In this document: positions 24,574 to 33,481 of the stretch, piece after piece | How the letters are laid out: each line of letters begins with the position of its first letter | How positions within the stretch are numbered: the first letter of the stretch is position 1 | Assembly (NCBI RefSeq): GCF_023614235.1 | Contig: NZ_CP094264.1 | Coordinates: 1,736,001-1,800,000, forward strand | Reading direction: 5' to 3' | Source of the DNA: Streptomyces sp. MRC013 | GTDB taxonomy: Bacteria > Actinomycetota > Actinomycetes > Streptomycetales > Streptomycetaceae | Length of the DNA stretch: 64,000 nucleotides | Program-made: the position numbers and the translations under genes | The notes under the pieces: generated by a model | Seen by the model: the letters and a program-made list of their open reading frames with translations, nothing else | What the model was told of the DNA's origin: nothing | Database searches by the model: none

Positions 24574-25566
24574 ATGGCGGAGACGGTGGCACCCGAGGGC
24601 CTGGAGGCCCGGCTGGAGGAGTACCGGACGGAGCTGACCGGCTACTGCTACCGGATGCTCGGCTCGATCTTCGAGGCGGAGGACGCCGTACAGGACACGA
24701 TGGTGCGCGCCTGGCGCGCCCTCGACCGCTTCGAGGGCCGCTCGTCACTGCGCTCCTGGCTGTACCGGATCGCGACGAACGTCTGCACGGACGCGCTCGG
24801 CGCGGGCGCCCGCCGGGCCCGTCCGATGGACCTGACGGCGGCGACGCCCGTCGCACAGGCTCAGCTCACCGCCCGCCCCGAGGCCACCTGGCTGGAGCCG
24901 GTGCCCGACGGGCGGGTGCTGCCGCAGACCGACGACCCGGCGGAGGCGGCCCTGGCACGCGAGTCGGTGCGCCTGGCGTTCGTCGCGGCGCTCCAGCGCC
25001 TGCCGGCCCGGCAGCGGGCGGTGCTGATCCTGCGGGAGGTGCTCGCCTGGAGGGCGAGCGAGGTGGCCGAGCTGCTGGACACCTCGGTCGCCTCGGTGAA
25101 CAGCGCGCTCCAGCGGGCCCGGGCGACGCTGGCCGCGTCGGACCCGGCGCGCACGGACGCGGCCGACCCGCTGGACGAGGGGCAGCGAGAGCTCCTGGAG
25201 CGGTACGTGGCGGCTTTCGAGGCGTACGACATGGCGGCGCTGACGGCGCTGCTCCACGAGGACGCGACGCTCTCCATGCCCCCCTACGACCTGTGGCTGC
25301 GCGGCCACGACGACATCGTGGGCTGGATGCTGGGCGTCGGCGCGGTCTGCCGGGGCTCGCGCCTGCTGGCGACGGTGGCGAACGGCACGCCGGCGTTCGC
25401 GCACTACCACCCGGATCCGGAGGGCGGGTTCGGCCCCTGGGCGCTCATGGTCGTCGAGACCGCCGGCGGGAAGGTCTCCGGAATCACGTCGTTCCTGGAC
25501 GTGGACCGGTGGTTCCCGCTGTTCGGCCTCCCGGACCGCCTGGAGGCCCGAGCAGCCGGTCGGTGA
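24574..25566 (+). CDS. Sigma-70 factor with SnoaL-like C-terminal domain (TIGR02960 type)
   Basis: A 330-residue sigma factor. Region 2 is [20 protein letters not shown] and [20 protein letters not shown]. Region 4 is [20 protein letters not shown] and [17 protein letters not shown]. Residues 205–325 form an NTF2/SnoaL-like domain ([31 protein letters not shown]). In such sigma factors the extra domain takes the place of an anti-sigma factor and controls activity from within. The last 83 bases overlap the convergent STAS gene. Confidence 0.9.
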   Translation: MAETVAPEGLEARLEEYRTELTGYCYRMLGSIFEAEDAVQDTMVRAWRALDRFEGRSSLRSWLYRIATNVCTDALGAGARRARPMDLTAATPVAQAQLTARPEATWLEPVPDGRVLPQTDDPAEAALARESVRLAFVAALQRLPARQRAVLILREVLAWRASEVAELLDTSVASVNSALQRARATLAASDPARTDAADPLDEGQRELLERYVAAFEAYDMAALTALLHEDATLSMPPYDLWLRGHDDIVGWMLGVGAVCRGSRLLATVANGTPAFAHYHPDPEGGFGPWALMVVETAGGKVSGITSFLDVDRWFPLFGLPDRLEARAAGR

Positions 25567-25834
25567 GTCCGGTGAGCGCCAGCAGGGCCCGCAGGCCGGG
25601 TCCCGCGTTCCGCACGGTGAGCGGGTGGCCCCGGCGGCGGGCGGCCAGCTGCAGCCGGGCGAGCGCGTCGACGGCGGCCAGGCCCGGGTGCGCGAGCGGG
25701 GCCGCGTCGACGACGACCGCCGCGCCCGGGGCGGCGCCGTCGAGGAGCGCGGCCAGCTCACCGCAGAGGCGCGGCGCGTCGGCGGGCCCGATCGGCCCGC
25801 CGACGCGCAGGACGACCGGATCCGTGTCCTTCAC
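25484..25834 (-). CDS. STAS-domain protein (anti-sigma-factor-antagonist-like)
   Basis: A 116-residue product with the STAS fold: [20 protein letters not shown], then [20 protein letters not shown] and [20 protein letters not shown]. The position where SpoIIAA-like proteins carry the phosphorylated Ser reads HPGLAAVD, with Pro-Gly instead, so regulation by phosphorylation is doubtful. GTG 25834 is chosen because the domain begins there; ATG 25867 would add 11 Gly-rich residues. It overlaps the convergent sigma-factor gene by 83 bases, which may produce antisense interference. Confidence 0.72.
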   Translation of the reverse strand: MKDTDPVVLRVGGPIGPADAPRLCGELAALLDGAAPGAAVVVDAAPLAHPGLAAVDALARLQLAARRRGHPLTVRNAGPGLRALLALTGLTDRLLGPPGGPGGRTAGTTGPRPGTT

Positions 25835-25968
25835 ACCGGTAGGACCCCCGCCGCGCCCGGAACTCATCGGGCGGCCGGGGTCCGGGCCCGGTGGACGGCG
25901 GGCGCCCGGGCCGGGTCCGGCGGGCGCCCGGCCGGGAGGCGGCGGCGGGTGCGCCGGCCGGGCGGGGG

Positions 25969-27246
25969 TCAGGCGACGCGGTCGAGGACGATCGGCCGCG
26001 GCGTGAAGGCGGTGCCCGCCGGGGCGACGTCCCAGGCGCCCTCCAGGGCCTCCAGGGCGTAGGCGAACCTCTCCGGGGTGTCCGTGTGCAGCGTCATCAG
26101 CGGCCGGCCGGCGGTGACCGTGTCGCCCGGCTTGGCGTGCAGCTCCACACCGGCGCCCGCCTGCACGGGGTCCTCCTTGCGGGCACGGCCCGCGCCGAGG
26201 CGCCAGGCGGCGACCCCGACGCCGTACGCGTCGAGACGGGTGAGGACCCCGGAGGAGGGGGCGGTGACGACGTGCCGCTCGCGGGCGACCGGCAGCTCGG
26301 CGTCCGGGTCGCCGCCCTGTGCGGCGATCATGCGGCGCCACACGTCCATCGCGGAGCCGTCCGCGAGGGCCCTCGCCGGGTCGGCGTCCTTCAGCCCGGC
26401 CGCGTCGAGCATCTCCCGGGCGAGCGCCACGGTCAGCTCGACGACGTCGGCGGGGCCGCCGCCGGCGAGGACCTCGACGGACTCGCGGACCTCCAGGGCG
26501 TTGCCCGCGGTCAGGCCGAGCGGCGTCGACATGTCGGTGAGCAGGGCGACCGTGCGCACGCCGTGGTCGGTGCCCAGGCCGACCATGGTGGAGGCCAGCT
26601 CGCGGGCGTCGTCGCGGTTCTTCATGAAGGCGCCGGAGCCGACCTTCACGTCCAGGACGAGCGAGCCCGTCCCCTCGGCGATCTTCTTCGACATGATCGA
26701 GGAGGCGATCAGCGGGATCGCCTCGACCGTGCCGGTCACGTCGCGCAGCGCGTACAGCTTCTTGTCGGCGGGGGCGAGGCCGTCGCCCGCCGCGCAGATC
26801 ACGGCGCCGGTCGTGTCGAGGACGTGCAGCATCTCCTCGTTGGAGAGCAGGGCCCGCCAACCGGGGATGGACTCCAGCTTGTCGAGGGTGCCGCCGGTGT
26901 GTCCGAGGCCCCGGCCGCTGAGCTGCGGCACGGCGGCGCCGCACGCGGCGACGAGCGGCGCGAGCGGCAGCGTGATCTTGTCGCCGACGCCGCCGGTGGA
27001 GTGCTTGTCGGCGGTGGGGCGGGAGAGCGGGGAGAAGTCCATCCGCTCGCCCGAGGCGATCATGGCGGCGGTCCAGCGGGCGATCTCCGCCCGGTTCATG
27101 CCGTTGAGCAGGATCGCCATCGCGAGGGCCGACATCTGTTCGTCGGCGACCTCGCCGCGCGTGTACGCGTCGATGATCCAGTCGATCTGCTCCGGGGTCA
27201 GCTCGCCCCGGTCCCGCTTCGTGCGGATGACGGAGATCGCGTCCAT
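25969..27246 (-). CDS. deoA: Thymidine phosphorylase
   Basis: A 425-residue enzyme that splits thymidine or deoxyuridine with phosphate into base and deoxyribose 1-phosphate. The N-terminal helical domain (IDWIIDAYTRGEVADEQMSA) is followed by the phosphate-binding segment DKHSTGGVGDKITLPLAP. PQLSGRGLGHTGGTLDKLES is the family signature, with DVKVGSGAFMKNRDDA further on. It forms the end of the ABC–cdd–deoA set on this strand, 110 bases after cdd. Confidence 0.95.
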   Translation of the reverse strand: MDAISVIRTKRDRGELTPEQIDWIIDAYTRGEVADEQMSALAMAILLNGMNRAEIARWTAAMIASGERMDFSPLSRPTADKHSTGGVGDKITLPLAPLVAACGAAVPQLSGRGLGHTGGTLDKLESIPGWRALLSNEEMLHVLDTTGAVICAAGDGLAPADKKLYALRDVTGTVEAIPLIASSIMSKKIAEGTGSLVLDVKVGSGAFMKNRDDARELASTMVGLGTDHGVRTVALLTDMSTPLGLTAGNALEVRESVEVLAGGGPADVVELTVALAREMLDAAGLKDADPARALADGSAMDVWRRMIAAQGGDPDAELPVARERHVVTAPSSGVLTRLDAYGVGVAAWRLGAGRARKEDPVQAGAGVELHAKPGDTVTAGRPLMTLHTDTPERFAYALEALEGAWDVAPAGTAFTPRPIVLDRVA

Positions 27247-27313
27247 GGGCTCGGTGTTTCCTTCCGGCGGGCTGCGGCGGGGATCTCCCGCGCGCAGGGG
27301 GACGGGGAGCGGC

Positions 27314-27344
27314 GCGGCCCTTCCCACCGGGTGGGAAGGGCCGC
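27314..27344 (-). terminator. Hairpin between cdd and deoA
   Basis: GCGGCCCTTCCCAC and GTGGGAAGGGCCGC form a perfect 14-bp stem around CGG, 13 bases after the cdd stop. It may end part of the transcript and lower deoA expression relative to the upstream genes. Confidence 0.75.
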
Positions 27345-27356
27345 TTCCGGCTCGGG

Positions 27357-27761
27357 CTAGGCGAGGTGGCCGGGGCCGAACGCCTGCGGCAGCATCTCGT
27401 CGAGCGTCCGCACGCCGTCCGGGGTGTCCAGCAGCAGCTCGCCGCCGCCGAACTCGAACAGGAGCTGCCGGCAGCGCCCGCAGGGCACGAGCGTCTCGCC
27501 GCGGCCGTCCACGCACACGAAGTGCGTGAGCCGGCCGCCGCCGGTGGCCTGGAGCTGGGAGACGAGCCCGCACTCGGCGCACAGGCCGAGGCCGTACGAG
27601 GCGTTCTCCACGTTGCAGCCGGTGACCGTGCGGCCGTCGTCGACGACCGCCGCAGCTCCGACCGGGTAGCCCGAGTACGGCGCGTACGCGCGGGACATGG
27701 CGTCCCGCGCCGCGGCGTGCAGGGCGCCCCAGTCGAAGGGCGGCTCCGGGGCGGCGGTCAC
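27357..27761 (-). CDS. cdd: Cytidine deaminase
   Basis: A 134-residue tetrameric-type enzyme converting cytidine and deoxycytidine to uridine and deoxyuridine. APYSGYPVGAAAVVDDGRTV and CNVENASYGLGLCAECGLVS hold the catalytic Cys-Ala-Glu, and LVPCGRCRQLLFEF supplies two more zinc ligands. It starts on a GTG overlapping the stop of the permease gene (GTGA), so it is coupled to the transporter. Confidence 0.95.
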   Translation of the reverse strand: MTAAPEPPFDWGALHAAARDAMSRAYAPYSGYPVGAAAVVDDGRTVTGCNVENASYGLGLCAECGLVSQLQATGGGRLTHFVCVDGRGETLVPCGRCRQLLFEFGGGELLLDTPDGVRTLDEMLPQAFGPGHLA

Positions 27762-29029
27762 CCGCCCTGGCCCTTCCGGTACGGCAGGCCGTCGGCCTTG
27801 GGCATCCGCAGCCGCTGCGCGGACAGGGCCAGTACGAGCAGCGTCGTGACGTACGGAGCGGCGTCGACGAACTGGCTGGGCAGCGTCTCGGTCATCGCGT
27901 GCCAGGCGAAGAGGACGGCGGAGGCGACGGCGGAGACGGCGGCGGCCGCGTACTTCCTCCGGTACAGCGTCCAGACCACCGCGACGACCAGCAGGATCGC
28001 CAGCAGGAGCAGCATCGCGTGGACGTTCTCGGCGCCGCCGCGCAGCTTGAGGCTGTCGGTGAAGCCGAACAGGCCGGCGCCGAGGGCGAGGCCGCCCGGC
28101 ATCCAGTTGCCGAAGATCATCGCCGCGAGGCCGATGAAGCCGCGGCCCCCGGTCTGGCCCTCCTGGTAGAGGCCGGTCGACACGATCGCCAGGAACGCGC
28201 CGCCGAGGCCCGCGAGGGCGCCGGAGACGAGGACGGCGATGTACTTGTACTTGTAGACGTTGACGCCCAGGGACTCGGCGGCGACCGGGTTCTCGCCGCA
28301 GGAGCGCAGCCGCAGGCCGAAGCCGGTCCGCCACAGGATCCACCAGGTGGCGGGGACCAGCAGCAGCGCGACCACGGTCAGCAGCGACAGGTTGGTGACC
28401 AGGCCGCCGACGACGCCGGCCAGGTCGGAGACGAGGAACCAGTGCCTGGCCTGGAGGTCGCCGAGCCACTCCGACAGCCCGGGGACGGTGATGCGGTCGA
28501 TCGCCCCGACGGGCGGGGACTGCTTGGAGGAGCCGCCGGGGGCCTCGGCGAACGTGAAGTTCGACAGGTACTGGGTGGCTCCGAGGGCCAGGATGTTGAT
28601 CGCCACGCCGGAGACGATGTGGTTGACGTTGAAGGTGACCGTCATGACCGCGTGCAGCAGGCCGCCGAGCGCGCCGCCGACGAGGCCGAGGACGACACCG
28701 GCCCAGGGGCCCCACTGGTAGCCGGCCCAGGCACCGAACCAGGTGCCGAGGACCATCATGCCCTCCAGGCCGATGTTGACGACGCCGGCCCGCTCGGCCC
28801 ACAGGCCGCCGAGGCCGGCCAGCCCGATCGGCACGGCCAGCTGGAGGGCGCCGGACACCTGGCCGACCGAGGTCAGGTCGTCGGCGCCGCTGACGAGGCG
28901 GACCAGCGAGAACAGCGCCAGGCCGGCCGCGACGATCAGCAGGGTGACGGGCGGGGACGGCCTGCGGCGCCCGCCGCCCTTCCGCGGCGCGGTCGCCGTG
29001 GGGGTAACAGTGCTCGTGGACTCGCTCAT
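27758..29029 (-). CDS. Nucleoside ABC transporter permease 2
   Basis: A 423-residue membrane protein of the BPD_transp_2 family (YufQ/NupQ-like). AERAGVVNIGLEGMMVLGTW is the family signature. FNVNHIVSGVAINILALGAT, RSCGENPVAAESLGVNVYKY and LGGAFLAIVSTGLYQEG follow, with about ten hydrophobic segments overall. It overlaps permease 1 by ATGA and cdd by GTGA. Confidence 0.93.
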   Translation of the reverse strand: MSESTSTVTPTATAPRKGGGRRRPSPPVTLLIVAAGLALFSLVRLVSGADDLTSVGQVSGALQLAVPIGLAGLGGLWAERAGVVNIGLEGMMVLGTWFGAWAGYQWGPWAGVVLGLVGGALGGLLHAVMTVTFNVNHIVSGVAINILALGATQYLSNFTFAEAPGGSSKQSPPVGAIDRITVPGLSEWLGDLQARHWFLVSDLAGVVGGLVTNLSLLTVVALLLVPATWWILWRTGFGLRLRSCGENPVAAESLGVNVYKYKYIAVLVSGALAGLGGAFLAIVSTGLYQEGQTGGRGFIGLAAMIFGNWMPGGLALGAGLFGFTDSLKLRGGAENVHAMLLLLAILLVVAVVWTLYRRKYAAAAVSAVASAVLFAWHAMTETLPSQFVDAAPYVTTLLVLALSAQRLRMPKADGLPYRKGQGG

Positions 29030-30129
29030 GCCGCCACGTCCTCCTTGTTCTCGCGGGCCTGGGCGGCGAGTTCCTCGCCCACCTTCCGCTGCTGCCGGCG
29101 GAGCCCGTACTGCCGGACGAGTTCGTACGACACGACCACCGCGATCACGATGAGGCCCTTCATGATCGTGGTGATCTCCTTCGGGTAGCCGTACTGGTCC
29201 AGTGAGGCGGACGCCTTCTCCAGGAAGGAGACGAGCAGCGCGGCGAAGAAGAGGCCGACCGGGTGGTTGCGGCCGAGCAGGGCGATGGTGATGCCCGTGA
29301 AGCCGACGCCGGCCGGGAAGGCCAGGCTGTACGTGTGGGTCTGGCCCAGCAGCAGCGGCAGGCCGGTCAGGCCCGCGACGCCGCCGGAGATCAGCATGGC
29401 GGTGAGGACCATCCTCCTGGCGTCGACGCCGCTCGCCTGGGCGGCGGACTCGCTGGCGCCGGTGGCGCGCAGGTCGAAGCCGAACCGGGTGCGGTTGAGG
29501 ACGAACCAGTAGACGGCGCCGAGGGCGAAGGCGACGAAGGTGAAGCCGTAGACGTTGCCGCCCTCGACGGCCAGGCCGGTCATCCAGCCGGACCCGGCGA
29601 TCTCGCCGGTGGTGAGGTCGTTGGAGCCGGGCGGCTGCTCGCCGAGGTTGGCGGGCAGGATCAGCCAGGCGATCAGACTGGTCGCGATGGCGTTCAGCAT
29701 GATCGTCGAGACGACCTCGCTGACGCCGCGGGTCGTCTTGAGGAAGCCGGCGACGCCGGCCCAGAAGGCGCCCACGAGGACCGCGACGAGCACGATCAGC
29801 AGGACGTGGAGGGGACCGGGCAGCTCCACGGCGGCGCCGACCACCGCGGCGAGCATCGCCGCGAGGCGGTACTGGCCGTCGACACCGATGTTGAACAGGT
29901 TCATCCGGAAGCCGACGGCGACGGCCAGGGCCGCCAGGTAGTACGTGCCCGTCTGGTTGAGGATGAGGACCTGGATGTCCGGGTACTCCGCCTCCTGGAT
30001 CATCAGGGTGTAGGGCTCGACCGGGTCGAGGCCCGAGGCGAGCAGGACGAGCGTGGTGAGGACGAAGGCCACGGCCAGGGCGAGCACCGGGCCCGCGATG
30101 CCCAGCAGCACCTTGTCGGACTTCTTCAT
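29026..30129 (-). CDS. Nucleoside ABC transporter permease 1
   Basis: A 367-residue permease of the same family (YufP/NupP-like). AVGFRMNLFNIGVDGQYRLA is the equivalent signature; SEVVSTIMLNAIATSLIAWL and RATGASESAAQASGVDARR follow. About nine membrane segments are visible. It overlaps the ATPase gene upstream and the second permease downstream by ATGA, so all are co-translated. Confidence 0.93.
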   Translation of the reverse strand: MKKSDKVLLGIAGPVLALAVAFVLTTLVLLASGLDPVEPYTLMIQEAEYPDIQVLILNQTGTYYLAALAVAVGFRMNLFNIGVDGQYRLAAMLAAVVGAAVELPGPLHVLLIVLVAVLVGAFWAGVAGFLKTTRGVSEVVSTIMLNAIATSLIAWLILPANLGEQPPGSNDLTTGEIAGSGWMTGLAVEGGNVYGFTFVAFALGAVYWFVLNRTRFGFDLRATGASESAAQASGVDARRMVLTAMLISGGVAGLTGLPLLLGQTHTYSLAFPAGVGFTGITIALLGRNHPVGLFFAALLVSFLEKASASLDQYGYPKEITTIMKGLIVIAVVVSYELVRQYGLRRQQRKVGEELAAQARENKEDVAA

Positions 30130-31667
30130 CGGCCCTCACCGTCCGTGTCGTGGTCGTGTTCGAGGTGGCCGGCGGCCGCGCCCGTCATGGCCGAACCCAG
30201 CTCCTCGGGGGTGATCTCGGCGGGGTCCGCGTCCGCGACCAGGCGGCCCCGGTACATCACCCGCAGGGTGTCGGAGAGCCCGATCAGCTCGTCCAGGTCG
30301 GCGGAGATCAGCAGCACCGCCAGGCCCTCGCGGCGGGCCTCGCGGATCTGGTCCCAGATCTGGGCCTGCGCGCCGACGTCCACACCGCGGGTGGGGTGGG
30401 CGGCGATCAGGAACTTCGGGTGGTGGCTCATCTCGCGTCCGACGATCAGCTTCTGCTGGTTGCCGCCGGAGAGGGACGCCGCGGTGACCTCGACGCCGGG
30501 GGTGCGCACGTCGTACTCGCGCACGATCCGCTCGGTGTCCAGGCGGGCCGCCTTCGGGTCGAGGACGCCGCGCCTGCTGTTGGGCGCCTCGGTGACGTGG
30601 CCGAGGATGCGGTTCTCCCACAGCGGGGACTCCAGCAGCAGCCCGTGGCGGTGGCGGTCCTCGGGGATGTAGCCGATGCCGCCCTCGCGGCGCTTGCGGG
30701 TAGGGGTGCGGGAGACGTCCTCGCCGTCGAGCGTGATCACGCCGGCGTCGGGGGCGCCCATGCCGATCAGGGCCTCGACGAGCTCGGTCTGGCCGTTGCC
30801 CTCCACGCCGGCGATGCCCAGGACCTCGCCCTTGTGGATGGTGAAGGTGATCCCGCCGAGGACCTCGCGGACCACGCCGTCGGGGTCGGTCCGGGTGAGG
30901 CGCAGGCCCTCCACCCGGAGCATCGGCACGTCCGTGACCGTCGACTCGCGGGTCTCGGGCGAGGGCAGCTCGCTGCCGACCATCAGCTCGGCGAGCTGCC
31001 GGGGCGTGGTGGCCCCAGGGTCGGCCGTGCCCACCGTCGTGCCGCGCCGGATGACGGTGATGTCGTCGGCGACGGACAGCACCTCGCCCAGCTTGTGGGA
31101 GATGAAGATGACGGTGAGCCCCTCGGCCTTCAGCTCGCGCAGGTTGCCGAAGAGGGCGTCGACCTCCTGCGGGACCAGCACCGCGGTGGGCTCGTCGAGG
31201 ATGAGCGTGCGGGCGCCGCGGTAGAGGACCTTGAGGATCTCCACGCGCTGGCGGTCGGCGACGCCGAGGTGCTCGACGAGCGCGTCGGGGCGGATGTTCA
31301 GCCCGTACGCGTCGGAGATCTCCCTGATCCTGTCGCGGGCGCGGGAGCCGATGCCGTGCAGCTTCTCGGCGCCGAGGACGACGTTCTCCAGCACCGTGAG
31401 GTTGTCCGCCAGCATGAAGTGCTGGTGGACCATGCCGATGCCGGCCGCGATGGCGTCGGCGGGGCTCGCGAAGGAGACCCGTTCGCCGTCGACCGCGATG
31501 GTGCCCTCGTCCGGCTTCTGCATGCCGTAGAGGATCTTCATCAGGGTCGACTTGCCGGCGCCGTTCTCCCCGACCAGGGCGTGGACGGTGCCCTTGCGGA
31601 CGGTGATGTCGATGTCGTGGTTGGCGACGACGCCGGGGAAGCGCTTGGTGATGCCGCGCAGTTCCAC
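30126..31667 (-). CDS. Nucleoside ABC transporter ATPase (two ABC domains)
   Basis: A protein of about 513 residues with two fused ATPase domains, as in YufO/NupO. Domain one has VGENGAGKSTLMKILYG (Walker A) and LILDEPTAVLVPQEVD (Walker B). Domain two has GVEGNGQTELVEALIG in place of a canonical Walker A, the signature SLSGGNQQKLIVGREMSHHP and HPTRGVDVGAQAQIW where Walker B is degenerate, as usual for this family. The start is uncertain: AAGGAG (31701–31706 on the other strand) points to an ATC at 31691, where no normal start codon exists. GTG 31667 is the first proper start and lies at the first beta strand. Confidence 0.92.
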   Translation of the reverse strand: MELRGITKRFPGVVANHDIDITVRKGTVHALVGENGAGKSTLMKILYGMQKPDEGTIAVDGERVSFASPADAIAAGIGMVHQHFMLADNLTVLENVVLGAEKLHGIGSRARDRIREISDAYGLNIRPDALVEHLGVADRQRVEILKVLYRGARTLILDEPTAVLVPQEVDALFGNLRELKAEGLTVIFISHKLGEVLSVADDITVIRRGTTVGTADPGATTPRQLAELMVGSELPSPETRESTVTDVPMLRVEGLRLTRTDPDGVVREVLGGITFTIHKGEVLGIAGVEGNGQTELVEALIGMGAPDAGVITLDGEDVSRTPTRKRREGGIGYIPEDRHRHGLLLESPLWENRILGHVTEAPNSRRGVLDPKAARLDTERIVREYDVRTPGVEVTAASLSGGNQQKLIVGREMSHHPKFLIAAHPTRGVDVGAQAQIWDQIREARREGLAVLLISADLDELIGLSDTLRVMYRGRLVADADPAEITPEELGSAMTGAAAGHLEHDHDTDGEGR

Positions 31668-31809
31668 GGCGGGGGGGCTGGACGCGTTGATGACGCACTC
31701 TCCTTGGCGGGGAAGGAGCGGAGAAGCAGGGGACGGGCGGACGCGCTGGGCACGGTGGCGGGGTTCGACGGGGCTCGGTGGGGCCGAAGGTACCGCGCCG
31801 AAGATGATT

Positions 31810-31821
31810 CTACGCGCGTAG
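31810..31821. promoter_or_regulatory. Nucleoside-regulon operator at the ABC-transporter gene
   Basis: CTACGCGCGTAG again, about 120 bases before the ATPase start. Read in the direction of that gene, GCTACGCGCGTAGAA matches 14 of 15 bases with the deoC site. Confidence 0.78.
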
Positions 31822-31855
31822 CGACCCCTTACGCCGCACCGCACGGCCAGGACGT

Positions 31856-31906
31856 GGCCCGGGGTCCGGACGGACGGTGGGGAGCCGTCCGTCCGGACCC
31901 CGGGCC
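31856..31906. terminator. Long perfect hairpin after the BMP lipoprotein gene
   Basis: Bases 31856–31877 (starting GGCCCGGGGTCC) pair without mismatch with 31885–31906 around a 7-base loop. It lies 23 bases after the lipoprotein stop and before the next promoter, so it isolates the two transcripts. Confidence 0.88.
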
Positions 31907-31928
31907 GGGCCCTGGTGCCGCGACCGGG

Positions 31929-32978
31929 TTACGGGGCGGTGGGGACCTCGACCTTGCCGGACGCGATGTCGGCCTCGGCCTTGTCGACGGCGGCGACGAC
32001 CTCGGTCATCTTGGTGAAGGCCGGGTTCGAGGTGGACAGGCCCACGCCGTCGGCGTCGAGGCCGTAGCGGACCTCGCCGCTCTGCGGCTTGCCGTCCTTG
32101 ACCGACTTGATCAGGTTGTAGACGGCGCCCGAGACGTCCTTGGTCACCGAGGTGAGGATGTGCTCCTTGTACGCGGCGAGGCCGACCTGCTTGTACTGGT
32201 CGGAGTCGACGCCGATGACCCACTTCTTCGCCTTGGCGGCGGCCTCGATGGAGCCGGTGCCGGCGAGGCCGGCGGCCGCGTAGATCACGTCGGCGCCCGC
32301 GTCGACCTGGCCCTGCGCGGCGGCCTTGCCCAGGTCGGGCTTGGAGAAGCCGCCGAAGTCCGGCGGTTGCGTCAGGTACTGGACCTTGACGTTGACGTTC
32401 TTGTCGGTGTCCTTGACGCCCTTGACGAAGCCCGCCTCGAACTTCTTGATGAGCGGGGTCTCGACGCCGCCGATGAAGCCGACGGTCTTCGACTTGGTCA
32501 CCTTGGCGGCGGCGACGCCGGCCAGGTAGGAGCCCTGCTCCTCGTTGAAGACCAGGTTGGCGATGTTCTTGCCGGTCTTCGACGTGTCGTCGATCAGGCC
32601 GAAGGTGGTGTCCGGGAACTTCGGCGCGACCTCGGCGATGGCGGGGGCGTACGCGAAGCCGACGCCGATGACGGGGTTGTTCCCGGCGCGGGCGAGCGAG
32701 GTGAGGCGCTGGACCTTGTCCGGGTCGCCCTCGCCCTCGCCGGGCTCGGCCTCCGTGCCGGAGATGCCGAACTCCTTCTCGGCCTTCTCCAGACCGGCGA
32801 ACGCGGCGTCGTTGAACGACTGGTCGCCGCGGCCGCCGATGTCGTACGCGATGGCGGCCTTGCCGCTCTTCGCGTCGCCGGCGCTGTCCGACTTCTTGTC
32901 ACTGCCACAGGCGGTCACGCTGAGCGCGAGCGCCGCGGACGCGATGCCCGCGGTGGCGATCCTGGTGATCCGGCGCAA
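31929..32978 (-). CDS. BMP-family nucleoside-binding lipoprotein
   Basis: A 349-residue substrate-binding protein, the extracellular partner of the ABC importer downstream. A signal peptide ends in the lipobox LSVTAC. AIAYDIGGRGDQSFNDAAFA, GNNPVIGVGFAYAPAIAEVA, VGFIGGVETPLIKKFEAGF and ADVIYAAAGLAGTGSIEAA are hallmarks of the BMP/PnrA/TmpC family, which bind purine or pyrimidine nucleosides. The start is TTG 32978, seven bases after AAGGAG; no better start exists. It has its own promoter with a variant operator and its own terminator. Confidence 0.93.
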   Translation of the reverse strand: MRRITRIATAGIASAALALSVTACGSDKKSDSAGDAKSGKAAIAYDIGGRGDQSFNDAAFAGLEKAEKEFGISGTEAEPGEGEGDPDKVQRLTSLARAGNNPVIGVGFAYAPAIAEVAPKFPDTTFGLIDDTSKTGKNIANLVFNEEQGSYLAGVAAAKVTKSKTVGFIGGVETPLIKKFEAGFVKGVKDTDKNVNVKVQYLTQPPDFGGFSKPDLGKAAAQGQVDAGADVIYAAAGLAGTGSIEAAAKAKKWVIGVDSDQYKQVGLAAYKEHILTSVTKDVSGAVYNLIKSVKDGKPQSGEVRYGLDADGVGLSTSNPAFTKMTEVVAAVDKAEADIASGKVEVPTAP

Positions 32979-33038
32979 GGGGGGGCTCCTTCGACCTGAC
33001 CGAAGCGCCTCTTCCGGCGCTGGTTCCGCGGGCGATCG

Positions 33039-33050
33039 TAACGCGCGTAG
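33039..33050. promoter_or_regulatory. Nucleoside-regulon operator at the BMP gene
   Basis: TAACGCGCGTAG, a slightly imperfect copy of CTACGCGCGTAG, 60 bases before the lipoprotein start. The 15 bases from 33038 match 13 of 15 with the deoC site. Confidence 0.68.
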
Positions 33051-33060
33051 ATGTCAGATT

Positions 33061-33481
33061 AAGCCCTGTACGGAAGCTGTTATCGATTCGTCGCGAACAG
33101 GCCATCCGCCGGCCCCCTCCCCGCAGGGCGGACCGGGTAGCCGGACGCTTCGGCGTGTCCCGCCGACCGCGGGCCGCCCACCCGGCAACCGGCGGGCGGC
33201 AACCGGCGGGCGGCGGGCCCCTGGCCGGAGGGGCGAATTCCGGCCACGTGGAGCATCGCGCGTGCGGAAGCGGTGGCCGGTTCCGCACGCGCGGGGCGTC
33301 CCGTACGGGAGCGGTGGGGCCGGGCCGGTGCCGCGGGCGCGGTCCGGGTCCCCCGCGGGCCGCGGCGGCCACCCGGGCGAGGGCCCCGCGGGTGCCGGTG
33401 CCGGCGGGCGGTGCCGCGCGCACGGCCGGGGGCGGGGCCCCGTGCGAAACCCGGGCGGGGTTCCGCGCGGGGCCGCCCCGG
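33061..33481. other. Intergenic region between the BMP and amidohydrolase genes
   Basis: No gene is seen. A 14-bp unit, GGCAACCGGCGGGC, occurs twice in tandem near 33184–33211, and a 12-bp hairpin lies at 33258–33292. The rest is featureless G+C-rich sequence. Confidence 0.55.
33258..33292 (-). terminator. Hairpin downstream of the amidohydrolase gene
   Basis: GCGCGTGCGGAA and TTCCGCACGCGC form a perfect 12-bp stem with an 11-base loop, about 190 bases after the amidohydrolase stop. The distance makes the role uncertain. Confidence 0.45.
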
